NCBI GenBank assembly: GCA_900315455.1 | Contig: OMZE01000014.1 | Coordinates: 1-64,000 of the forward strand | Direction of reading: 5' to 3' | DNA from: an uncultured Prevotellaceae bacterium | GTDB taxonomy: Bacteria; Bacteroidota; Bacteroidia; Bacteroidales; Bacteroidaceae | Length of the DNA stretch: 64,000 bases | Shown here: one piece after another, positions 26,101-32,300 of the stretch | Layout of the letters: the number at the start of each line of letters is the position of its first letter | How positions within the stretch are numbered: position 1 is the first letter of the stretch | The notes under the pieces: model-generated | The model's database searches: none | Seen by the model: only the letters and a program-made list of their open reading frames with translations | Told to the model about the DNA's origin: nothing | Translations under genes and position numbers: made by a program

Positions 26101-26103
26101 TAA
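20119..26103 (+). CDS. Phage tail tape-measure protein, 1994 aa
   Basis: The tape-measure N-terminal domain lies at about residues 225-450, with LEMQRLSIGAILQDTAHAND, FDRIKGLALQSPFGVVELDQ, SAGAGTDVSRLALALGHVRS and GALTGYTLRQFAMNNIPMLG. Hydrophobic membrane-like stretches follow at about 460-490 and 605-625 (AGAALKTLFANPMTWILALV), as usual for proteins that are ejected with DNA. Long charged coiled-coil regions fill residues 640-1650. By the rule of about 0.15 nm per residue the tail would be near 300 nm. The gene stands alone with its own promoter and terminator, and is less AT-rich than its neighbours. No tail tube, chaperone or baseplate genes adjoin it, which is abnormal. Confidence 0.93.
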   Translation: MAENITPLMFSVSIDQLDKKLQTWTEKINAFVNNGGKGYKLKIDFGDVEDTIKLLKNLKFGDSQEVQRLQRELDGLKRRLDEINKSASSKSADNMRKAGIAVSDLALKFNKLELAELRANAVKANIDTSAYDKAVERMERYQRVLEYINKNGGHDVGRITGSVGYRNATNDLTLQSATLKKLTADANSASHATTQLTSEQQRLAHALNQGTQAARGQSQVLSDLKSMAMQYLGVWGAQSFLNNIIEIGGQLEMQRLSIGAILQDTAHANDLFDRIKGLALQSPFGVVELDQFTKQLSAYGFKYNELFDMTKRLADISAGAGTDVSRLALALGHVRSEGALTGYTLRQFAMNNIPMLGKLSEKLSELEGRIVTAAEVRKRVRNKEIDYGMVESVIKDLTNEGGMFYNMQEVISGSVKAKWKNLHDAFDIMFGEMAESAVGGALKGMATLLTSVAKEWKTLGAVGMSTVGVFAIAKAAMMAHNMLLGQQSAAVLRTIAAERQAEIFKLRLAQSYRYLTAAEKETLMSTDRLRASEIANAISSKALTAEQLSKAVAMGKVSKATALMAIRNSKLDEIQKQQMRTTILNTAVLGTWGKAMYGVRAAVLATGAALKTLFANPMTWILALVSGITYLWQKNSEEMKRAAELSKSLAERASEGVKNVQTMMTETGITYKKDGKEVEFGKVSGGEIGFTPAASLDSDAMIQVMERWEEFIKNYSSTPNTLLQNALFDGDKMRDLADQYENLAHATESVMKAQLALAQIADSSEFIINSTQTTKMWRVFDDDIITNMNDYAKSVRKTDAAVSKFSMSHRGAMIAALNAAKSNQYFAQGLAAANAEMQKKEGRNLTEEEQLRHLAYYSDAYAVAVRNAEQAIADLGDSDAMRKAQKAFTSLMSTGNNENVKEVDLTEDMNTAADAIRQTVREKWHKDISELEEYEKQALLQMVSDIAAKSGESTDVIRKHIIELFSNVLHIPIDIDDVDAHTRISQIQQELDKLMAGPNGDGVYPLDIRGVVDADDLVQKVRQAYKKAKDAITNLGPIAIHMGISLDRVKAMTDEEIDKAAGGSFIRKMALQAIQKAYKEIDAAETTAKEYGISLIDETKGGKVFKAGKEKTGKKTGTGHKEDTQAKAWRERIRQLKDARSWYDKWEKEVGETSALEKVQEIFHGLIRKEDIKTLEAYEKALKAVKSEAESRKAKNKGKDERAEEIIRQADDELAQIDMLKFQRDSETALGKMDKYLDRVTRHWETFKSVLEATGDRMLAMKLAGFDEYDSNFAVSSADALLNRLEMEMMLPDLQQQLIDAGIMEMSDTEIEKYIKNWLGGTEYKKYIDAITKGVKEWKRMEQSYINESVQDYARLIGSAVDYQTQVDKINAEYAKTREHLTKLLELGQEGKEGGITKEQYDEALELARVMRDDKTLKLSSTYLNLLNRANALSRDEMLSAFEIAVSNLDQKLSHGLITLDDYTQELSKLKKITEEWEENAFFGKNNMLTNFLQGGAPGLKNWLEVRRDRYTASGEQDEADTYQGYIDKLDDVTNFLGDFGVVVELATGALDGMQKATTALSNMFEALGLHGKANRWSDISSGIGAVSSAFNPVSNVIQNAQSGNVGGLLSSVISAPFEMITNPIKGFAELHDRKRERAIEEIRKEVQQIGSTLNLIRMSRERTLGFDKGEYRRMMAALYAGSNTASGKGMYEYYTRGGTDSNGYMQELQMLKQQREDYLKMYDKEHSKKNESKEALEEYKTKIAELDDQIRNFSEDMAKELWDIDIKGWADQLSDALASAFENGENMAKAYKDTVKSILQTVLNDMLRMKIIEPMLKSLEDKIFGDKGAFDPNDIEGSMSKVMATFGEYFGEGGEGQKMITAANEMMTSAQRALEPYGLSVYNDSGKTLSASVQGVTEDTAGLLAGYVNALRQDVSAMRLLNDAHYIEFIDNYWSGYMVQITGINGHVAGIHDNTTALVRMIEQGDGALYNAISRMSDHFDRVTMGIEKVYMA

Positions 26104-26132
26104 CATATCAATAAATAAAAGTTTGTGTAATA

Positions 26133-26166
26133 GGATAGGCGTGAAAGTATGCGTCTATCCTATTTT
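26133..26166 (+). terminator. Terminator of the tape-measure gene
   Basis: Arms GGATAGGCG (26133-26141) and CGTCTATCC (26152-26160) pair with one G-T wobble and are followed by TATTTTAATAAAA. Confidence 0.78.
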
Positions 26167-26225
26167 AATAAAATACTCAATTATTTATTTTGTTATTGAA
26201 ATTTTCCTATATCGCAAAAAATAAT

Positions 26226-26320
26226 TATCTTTGCGGCCAGATTGCCAGTAATGGTAATTAAAATAAGACTAACCGGGGTGCAGTTGCTGTGACAACAATT
26301 GCATCCCCAATTTATATTAT
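26226..26320 (+). ncRNA. Candidate small RNA near attR
   Basis: A good -7 box TATCTTTG (26226-26233) is followed by no ORF but by a hairpin whose arms are GGGGTGCA (26275-26282) and TGCATCCCC (near 26300-26308), then AT-rich sequence. Transcription would run towards attR and antisense to tRNA-Gln. It could be an RNA gene or a remnant promoter. Confidence 0.35.
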
Positions 26321-26399
26321 TACAACAACCATTTGCATACAATAACGGGGCAGTCGCTGACCCATAACGACAAACTGACGACAAAAAGACAAAAAGAAG

Positions 26400-26432
26400 A
26401 CTCCAACCACCTTATTTTCAGATAGTTGGAGT
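26400..26432. other. Hairpin just inside attR
   Basis: Perfect arms ACTCCAAC (26400-26407) and GTTGGAGT (26425-26432), 9 bp from the attR core. It may limit transcription across the junction or be an integrase-related site. Confidence 0.55.
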
Positions 26433-26440
26433 TCTCAAAA

Positions 26441-26455
26441 GTTGGGGTACTCGGA
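26441..26455. other. attR candidate (15-bp core)
   Basis: GTTGGGGTACTCGGA, identical to 2188-2202, and overlapping the 3' end of the tRNA-Gln gene. Confidence 0.88.
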
Positions 26456-26512
26456 CTCGAACCAAGAATGACAGGACCAGAATCTGTAGTGTTACCATTA
26501 CACCATACCCCA
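26442..26512 (-). tRNA. tRNA-Gln (anticodon CTG)
   Basis: The minus strand folds as a complete cloverleaf: acceptor TGGGGTA/TACCCCA with discriminator A at 26442, anticodon loop TTCTGGT giving CTG, and T arm CTTGG/CCGAG around TTCGAGT. The A-C pair closing the anticodon stem is imperfect. CCA is not encoded. The element is inserted at its 3' end without disrupting the gene, because the 15-bp core restores the end. Confidence 0.9.
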
Positions 26513-26678
26513 ATGTGAAAGTCAATTCAGAACACCCTTGTTCCGTTTTGCGGTTGCAAAGGTAGGGTGTTTTTTTGAAATCCGCAAGGTTTTTTGCGTT
26601 TTTTTCTAAAAAAATCAAAATTAATGAGGTTTGGAGTGATTTTTGGGCAAATCACATGGTATTTTGGCGGAATTAAGT

Positions 26679-26686
26679 TAACTTTG
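26679..26686 (+). promoter_or_regulatory. Promoter -7 box of rsfS
   Basis: TAACTTTG fits the consensus and lies 57 bases before the rsfS ATG; it rules out the long upstream frame from 26594 as the translated start. Confidence 0.6.
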
Positions 26687-26743
26687 CCCTTTGTGGCGAA
26701 AAATGCGCCGCTACATAATACGAAAACAATATCAAAACCATAC

Positions 26744-27103
26744 ATGGACACTACAAAAGATTTATTGAGAGAAATAACCAAAGGTATACAAGAGAAAAAA
26801 GGAAGTGGCATAGTTATTGCTGACTTACAGAAAGTAGAGGGAGCCATCTGCAAATATTTCGTCGTCTGCCAAGGCAATTCGCCCCTGCAGGTAGACGCTA
26901 TCGCCAACTCTGTCATCGACGTCGTGCGCGACAATCTGCATGAGAAACCCGTGGGGACCATCGGTCTCGACAATGCCCAATGGGTGGCAATGGACTACAC
27001 CGACGTCATCGTGCACGTGATGCTCCCCGAGATGCGCGAATATTACAGTCTGGAGACCCTGTGGTCGGACGCCAACCTCGAGCGCTTGCCCGACCTCGAC
27101 TGA
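26744..27103 (+). CDS. rsfS: Ribosomal silencing factor RsfS, 119 aa
   Basis: RsfS (DUF143) binds ribosomal protein uL14 and blocks joining of the 30S and 50S subunits when nutrients fall. Family marks are the strand DLQKVEGAICKYFVVCQGNS, the segment GTIGLDNAQWVAMDYTDVIV and the ending SLETLWSDAN. The ATG at 26744 is chosen over the longer frame from 26594, because that region holds the promoter and lacks family similarity. It is followed 48 bases later by ftsH, an order typical of Bacteroidota. Confidence 0.93.
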   Translation: MDTTKDLLREITKGIQEKKGSGIVIADLQKVEGAICKYFVVCQGNSPLQVDAIANSVIDVVRDNLHEKPVGTIGLDNAQWVAMDYTDVIVHVMLPEMREYYSLETLWSDANLERLPDLD

Positions 27104-27151
27104 GGTTTTCCACCTACTTTCACCCAATATCGATTTACATAATTCTGCATA

Positions 27152-29173
27152 ATGGAACAAAACAACAAAGAGAAGCCCAACATGCCCAAGTTCAACATGA
27201 ACTGGATATATATCACCATCATGGTGGCACTGGGCATTCTGTTCTTCACTGGCTACGGCGACAGCAGCACGTCGGCAGACGGCAAGGGTGGCATAGCCAA
27301 AGACGACAACTACTACAATTTCAAGGACTGGGTGTCGAAAGGAGCCGCCAACGAGGTGATCATCAACGGCGCAGAGAAGAAACTGAAGATGTATGTGAAG
27401 CCCGAGTTCATTCAGGACGTCTTCCATGCCGACATTAAAAAGACCGGTCCCAATCCCTACCTCGACGTGGAGTTCGGCTCGGTGGAGACGCTGGAGCAGT
27501 TCCTCGACGAGGCACAGAAGTCGGGGAAGTTCAACGGCCATGTCACCTTCGAGAACAAGAAAGACGGCGACATGTTCAACACCATCATCAACCTCACCTC
27601 GGTCATCTTCTTTATCGCCCTGATGATCTTCCTCTTCCGCAGGATGGGAGGCGGTGCCAGCGGTGGAGTGTTCAGCGTAGGCAAGAGCAAGGCGAAGATG
27701 TATGAGAAAGGCAACGACCTGGGCATCACCTTCAAGGACGTTGCCGGACAAGTAGGCGCCAAGGAAGAGGTTCAGGAGATTGTCGACTTCCTGAAGAACC
27801 CGAAGAAATACACCGACCTCGGAGGAAAGATTCCCAAGGGCGCCCTGCTCGTAGGACCTCCGGGAACAGGTAAGACACTACTCGCCAAGGCCGTTGCCGG
27901 CGAGGCCGGCGTGCCCTTCTTCTCGATGAGCGGCAGCGACTTCGTGGAGATGTTCGTGGGCGTAGGAGCCAGCCGTGTGCGCGACCTCTTCCGCCAGGCG
28001 AAAGAGAAGTCACCCTGCATCATCTTCATCGACGAGATAGATGCCGTGGGCCGTGCCCGCTCCAAGAACCCCGCTATGGGAGGCAACGACGAGCGTGAGA
28101 ATACCCTCAACGCCCTCCTCACCGAGATGGACGGCTTCGGCACCAACAGCGGTGTCATCATCATGGCAGCCACCAACCGCGCCGACATGCTCGACCAGGC
28201 ATTGCTCCGTGCCGGACGCTTCGACCGCCAAATCAACGTCGACCTGCCCGACCTCAACGAGCGTAAGGAAATATTCATCGTACACTTGAAACCCATCAAG
28301 GTGGACGACTCCGTAGACATCGACCTCCTCGCCCGCCAGACTCCCGGTTTCTCGGGTGCCGACATCGCCAACGTGTGCAACGAGGCAGCCCTCATCGCCG
28401 CCCGCCGCAATGCACAGACGGTCTGCCGCCAGGACTTCCTCGATGCCGTGGACCGCATCATCGGCGGTCTGGAGAAGAAGACGAAGGTGATGACCGCCCA
28501 AGAGAAGCGCACCATTGCCCTTCACGAGGCCGGCCACGCCACCATCTCCTGGTTCTGCGAACACGCCAACCCCCTGGTGAAGGTGTCGATAGTGCCCCGT
28601 GGCAAAGCCCTCGGCGCAGCATGGTATCTGCCCGAAGAGCGACAGATCACCACGAAGGAGGAGATGCTCGACGAGATGTGCTCGCTCATGGGCGGACGGG
28701 CAGCCGAGGAACTCTTCACCGGCCATATCTCCACGGGAGCGATGAACGACCTGGAGCGTGCCACGAAGAGCGCCTATGGCATGATTGCCTATGCGGGCAT
28801 GGGCGACAAACTGCCCAATATCTGCTACTACAACAACCAGGAGTACCAGTTCCAGCGCCCCTATTCCGACACCACCGCCAAGGTAATCGACGATGAGGTG
28901 CTGAAGATGGTCAACGAGCAATACGACCGTGCCAAGCAGATTCTGCTGGAACATAAGGAAGGACACAACGCCCTCGCCGAACTCCTCATCAGCCGTGAGG
29001 TGATTTTTGCCGACGATGTGGAGAAAATCTTCGGCAAGCGCCCGTGGGTGAGCCGCTCACAGGAAATCATGAACATGGAGGCAGAAGAGGCAACAGCCCC
29101 AAAGACTCCAGAGATCCCCGAAACTCCAGAGACCCCCGAAACACCGGAAACTCCGGAAATCCCAGAGAAATAA
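27152..29173 (+). CDS. ftsH: ATP-dependent zinc metalloprotease FtsH, 673 aa
   Basis: A membrane-bound AAA+ protease that removes misassembled membrane proteins and regulators. Two transmembrane helices (about 17-35 and 145-165) flank a periplasmic domain. The AAA module has Walker A GPPGTGKT (about 235), Walker [13 protein letters not shown] and the second region of homology [20 protein letters not shown]. The zinc site HEAGH lies near residue 458. The C-terminus has a Pro-Glu-Thr repeat tail (TPETPETPE type), an unusual low-complexity end likely to vary between strains. It lies between rsfS and cdsA. Confidence 0.97.
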   Translation: MEQNNKEKPNMPKFNMNWIYITIMVALGILFFTGYGDSSTSADGKGGIAKDDNYYNFKDWVSKGAANEVIINGAEKKLKMYVKPEFIQDVFHADIKKTGPNPYLDVEFGSVETLEQFLDEAQKSGKFNGHVTFENKKDGDMFNTIINLTSVIFFIALMIFLFRRMGGGASGGVFSVGKSKAKMYEKGNDLGITFKDVAGQVGAKEEVQEIVDFLKNPKKYTDLGGKIPKGALLVGPPGTGKTLLAKAVAGEAGVPFFSMSGSDFVEMFVGVGASRVRDLFRQAKEKSPCIIFIDEIDAVGRARSKNPAMGGNDERENTLNALLTEMDGFGTNSGVIIMAATNRADMLDQALLRAGRFDRQINVDLPDLNERKEIFIVHLKPIKVDDSVDIDLLARQTPGFSGADIANVCNEAALIAARRNAQTVCRQDFLDAVDRIIGGLEKKTKVMTAQEKRTIALHEAGHATISWFCEHANPLVKVSIVPRGKALGAAWYLPEERQITTKEEMLDEMCSLMGGRAAEELFTGHISTGAMNDLERATKSAYGMIAYAGMGDKLPNICYYNNQEYQFQRPYSDTTAKVIDDEVLKMVNEQYDRAKQILLEHKEGHNALAELLISREVIFADDVEKIFGKRPWVSRSQEIMNMEAEEATAPKTPEIPETPETPETPETPEIPEK

Positions 29174-29197
29174 CCCCGTAACTCCAATCATCCTGCC

Positions 29198-30052
29198 ATG
29201 ACCGAGAAGAAGAAGAATTTCATCGTGCGCACCATCACCGGTGTGCTGTTCGTCGCCATCCTGGTGACCTGTTTCCTTCGTCCCGACTCCATGATTTTCC
29301 TCTTCGCCCTCATCACGGGGCTCACCGTGTGGGAGTATGGCGGACTGGTAAACCAATTCGACGACATCCAGGTGAACCGTTTTATCAGCACGGCGGCAGG
29401 CGTCTACCTGTTTCTCGCCTTCGCGGGCTACTGCACGGGATTCACCCCTGCCACGGTGTTCATCCCCTACCTCGTGACCGTCATCTACCTCATCATCTCT
29501 GAGTTGTTCACCATGGCTCCCAACCCCATCAACAACTGGGCTTACGCCATGCTCAGCCAGATGTACATCGCCCTGCCCTTCTCGATGATCAACGTGCTGG
29601 CCTTCCAGAGCAACGCCGAGGGTGAGGTGGCCTTCAACTTCCTGCTGCCGCTGAGTCTCTTCATCTTCCTGTGGGTGAACGACACCGGTGCCTATTGCGT
29701 CGGTTCGCTTCTCGGGCGCCACAAACTGTTTCCCAGGGTGTCGCCGGGAAAGAGTTGGGAAGGGTCGATAGGCGGTGCCGTCTTCGTGCTCATCGCCGCG
29801 GCCATCATCGGCTACCTGGTAGGTGGCAAGGAGGGTGGCTACTCCATCCCCGTGTGGATGGGACTGGGCCTCACCGTGGTGGTCTTCGGCACACTGGGCG
29901 ACCTCGTGGAATCGTTGTTCAAGCGCACACTGGGCGTGAAAGACAGCGGCAACATCCTGCCGGGGCACGGTGGCATGCTCGACCGCTTCGACTCCTCGCT
30001 GATGGCCATACCTGCTGCGGTGATTTATTTCTACACCCTCTCACTTTTCTAA
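29198..30052 (+). CDS. cdsA: Phosphatidate cytidylyltransferase CdsA, 284 aa
   Basis: Makes CDP-diacylglycerol from phosphatidic acid and CTP for phospholipid synthesis. A multipass membrane protein with about eight helices. The family signature is complete near the C-terminus: SLFKRTLGVKDSGNILPGHG then GMLDRFDS, preceded by SPGKSWEGSIGG. It starts 24 bases after ftsH and its stop is followed after one base by the next ATG, so rsfS-ftsH-cdsA and the phosphoesterase probably form one operon. Confidence 0.95.
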   Translation: MTEKKKNFIVRTITGVLFVAILVTCFLRPDSMIFLFALITGLTVWEYGGLVNQFDDIQVNRFISTAAGVYLFLAFAGYCTGFTPATVFIPYLVTVIYLIISELFTMAPNPINNWAYAMLSQMYIALPFSMINVLAFQSNAEGEVAFNFLLPLSLFIFLWVNDTGAYCVGSLLGRHKLFPRVSPGKSWEGSIGGAVFVLIAAAIIGYLVGGKEGGYSIPVWMGLGLTVVVFGTLGDLVESLFKRTLGVKDSGNILPGHGGMLDRFDSSLMAIPAAVIYFYTLSLF

Positions 30053-30053
30053 G

Positions 30054-31151
30054 ATGCGGATGGCATTTTTCATCATGTTTCCCCTGCTACTCTTTATAGG
30101 CCTGGGCTATGTGCTGTGGCACATCTGGCACATCCTTCCCCTTCTGAAATGGGCGAAATGGCTGGTGGTCATCCTTCTGGCTGCCTGTCCGCTCAGCATG
30201 TTCTTTATGTTTGGCGGGGCATTCGAGCGGTGGCCGCTGTCCGTTGCCAGCGTGGCTTACCACGTCAACACCTCGTCGGTCATCATCCTGCTCTACCTGC
30301 TCATCACCTTTCTTGTGCTCGACATCTGCCGACTGCTGCACATCATTCCCAAGAGCCTCCTCTTCAACAGTTGGGCGGGCACGCTCGGCGTGACCCTCCT
30401 CATGGTGGTCATCTTTGTGGCAGGCAACATCAAATACCACAACAAGGTGCGGGTGCCGTTGGAACTGACAACGAAGAAAAACCTCCCTCACGACTACCGC
30501 ATCGTGATGGTGAGCGACCTGCACCTAGGCTACCACAACCGCCGTGGCGAACTCGCTAAATGGGTCGACCTCATCAATGCCGAAAAGCCCGACATGGTGC
30601 TCATCGGCGGCGACGTGATAGACAGCAGCATCAGACCGCTGGCAGAGGAGAAGATGGCGGAGGAATTTCATCGCATCAAAGCACCCATTTACGCCTGTCT
30701 GGGCAATCACGAATACTACAGCAGCGAGCCACGGGCACGGCAGTTCTACAAGCAGGCGGGCATACACCTGCTCGTCGACAGCACCGTGGTCATCGACAGT
30801 GCGCTCTGCATCATCGGATGCGACGACCGCACCAATCCCAACCGCAAGGAACTGGCCTCGCTCACTGCCACCGTCGACCCCTCGCTCTACTCCATTGTCC
30901 TTGTGCACCAGCCCCACGAACTGGAGAAGACCGAGCAGAGCAAGGCCGACTTCCAGTTCAGCGGCCATACCCACCGCGGACAGGTGTGGCCCATCTCGTG
31001 GATTACCGATGCCATCTATGAATGCTCGTGGGGTGAGTACCAGCGGGGCGACACCCGTTTCTACGTGAGTTCTGGCCTCGGCCTTTGGGGAGGCAAGTTC
31101 CGCATCGGCACACAGTCGGAGTATGTCGTGGCGACGGTGAAAAAAAATTAA
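30054..31151 (+). CDS. Membrane-anchored metallophosphoesterase, 365 aa
   Basis: The N-terminal third has about four transmembrane helices. The calcineurin-like domain (about 140-360) has all motifs: MVSDLHLGYHN, IGGDVIDS, CLGNHEYYS, VLVHQPHE and FSGHTHRGQ. It resembles YkuE-type and lipid-related phosphoesterases such as those acting on UDP-diacylglucosamine, but the substrate is unknown. Tight spacing to cdsA (1 base) suggests a role in lipid or envelope metabolism. Confidence 0.88.
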   Translation: MRMAFFIMFPLLLFIGLGYVLWHIWHILPLLKWAKWLVVILLAACPLSMFFMFGGAFERWPLSVASVAYHVNTSSVIILLYLLITFLVLDICRLLHIIPKSLLFNSWAGTLGVTLLMVVIFVAGNIKYHNKVRVPLELTTKKNLPHDYRIVMVSDLHLGYHNRRGELAKWVDLINAEKPDMVLIGGDVIDSSIRPLAEEKMAEEFHRIKAPIYACLGNHEYYSSEPRARQFYKQAGIHLLVDSTVVIDSALCIIGCDDRTNPNRKELASLTATVDPSLYSIVLVHQPHELEKTEQSKADFQFSGHTHRGQVWPISWITDAIYECSWGEYQRGDTRFYVSSGLGLWGGKFRIGTQSEYVVATVKKN

Positions 31152-31258
31152 AGATTAAAGATGAAAAATTAAAGATTAAAATTGGGAAATTAAAAGATTA
31201 AAAAATGGGCCATCTTGATGGCTCCCGATACACTGGAAAGACACTAACCTAAAACGAT
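31152..31258. other. AT-rich direct repeats between phosphoesterase and GH5 genes
   Basis: The phrase ATTAAAGATTAAA and close variants recur three to four times at 31148-31200, followed by a short inverted repeat GGGCCATC/GATGGCTCC (31206-31224). No gene is visible. Confidence 0.6.
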
Positions 31259-32224
31259 ATGACGATGAAAAAACTATTGCTTACTATGGCAGCGGTGCTG
31301 ATGATGGTGCTTACCGCCCAAGCCGCCGGTCCCGTGAAAAGATGGGGACAACTGCAAGTGCAAGGCACACAACTCTGCGACCAGCAGGGCAACCCTGTGG
31401 TGCTGCGTGGCGTGAGTCTGGGATGGCACAACATCTGGCCACGGTTCTACAACAAGAAAGTGGTGCGCACACTGAAGAACGACTGGAACGCCACCGTGGT
31501 GCGGGCCGCCATGGGCGTGACCACCGTGGAGGACAACTACCTCGACAATCCCTCGTTTGCCTTGGAATGTGTGGAGAAGGTGGTGAAAGCCGCCATCAAG
31601 GAAGACATCTATGTGATTATCGACTGGCATGCCCATGAGATGCACACCAAGGAGGCAAAGGCGTTCTTTGCCCAGATGGCACAGAAATACGGCAAGTACC
31701 CCCACGTCATCTACGAACTATACAACGAGCCAGTAGAGGACTCCTGGGAGTCGCTGAAGCAGTATGCCTCAGAGATCATCACCGAGATTAGGAAATACGA
31801 CCCGGATAATATCATCCTCATGGGATGTCCGCACTGGGACCAGGATGTTCATGTGGTGGCAGAGAGTCCGCTCCGCGGTTTCAGCAACATCATGTACACG
31901 CTGCACTACTATGCCTCCACCCACAAGGAATACCTGCGAGACCGCATGGAGGATGCCGTAAAGCGCGGCATACCTATCTTCGTGAGCGAGAGTGGCGTGA
32001 CCGAGGCATCGGGCAACGGCGTCATCGACCCAGAGTCGCAACAACTGTGGCTCGACCGTATGGAGAAGTTGAAAATCAGTTGGCTCTGCTGGTCGCTGAG
32101 CGACAAAGACGAGTCGTGCTCCATGCTCCTGCCACGTGCCACCGCCACGGGACCATGGCCCGAAGATGTCATCAAGCGCTCGGGAAAGATGGTGCGTGAG
32201 TATCTGAAGAGATACAACAAGTGA
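31259..32224 (+). CDS. Secreted GH5 endoglucanase, 321 aa
   Basis: Glycoside hydrolase family 5, probably a cellulase-type (subfamily 2-like) endo-beta-1,4-glucanase. A signal peptide (KKLLLTMAAVLMMVLTAQAA) precedes the barrel. Conserved parts are QLCDQQGNPVVLRGVSLGWH, WHAHEMHTKEA, the acid/base Glu in VIYELYNEPV (about residue 159), HYYA and the nucleophile Glu in IFVSESGVTE (about 246). Only the catalytic domain is present, with no binding module. It lies just before a GH92-TonB gene, giving a small glycan-degradation group, though without SusC/SusD genes. Confidence 0.93.
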   Translation: MTMKKLLLTMAAVLMMVLTAQAAGPVKRWGQLQVQGTQLCDQQGNPVVLRGVSLGWHNIWPRFYNKKVVRTLKNDWNATVVRAAMGVTTVEDNYLDNPSFALECVEKVVKAAIKEDIYVIIDWHAHEMHTKEAKAFFAQMAQKYGKYPHVIYELYNEPVEDSWESLKQYASEIITEIRKYDPDNIILMGCPHWDQDVHVVAESPLRGFSNIMYTLHYYASTHKEYLRDRMEDAVKRGIPIFVSESGVTEASGNGVIDPESQQLWLDRMEKLKISWLCWSLSDKDESCSMLLPRATATGPWPEDVIKRSGKMVREYLKRYNK

Positions 32225-32300
32225 CAGCGGCCTTCGGCCGATTGAAAAATATGCGGGCTGCGCCTGATTGAAGATTGAATAATATTGATACGATGTCCAT

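Larger units (their letters stand above)
2188..26455. mobile_element. Integrated phage-like element of about 24.3 kb in tRNA-Gln
   Basis: A perfect 15-bp direct repeat (GTTGGGGTACTCGGA) at 2188-2202 and 26441-26455 brackets the element. The right copy overlaps the 3' end of an intact tRNA-Gln gene, the classic target of tyrosine integrases, and an integrase gene starts about 200 bp inside the left end. Most of the interior is more AT-rich than the core chromosome. Contents are integrase, HTH proteins, an XRE repressor with operators, an HNH nuclease, a RepA-like ATPase with a candidate origin, a tail-completion candidate and a tape-measure protein. No capsid, portal, large terminase, relaxase or conjugation genes are visible. 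Confidence 0.9.

Noticed and set aside
2188-26455. Integrative conjugative element
   Set aside because: No relaxase, coupling protein or conjugation genes are visible, while phage-type genes are present.
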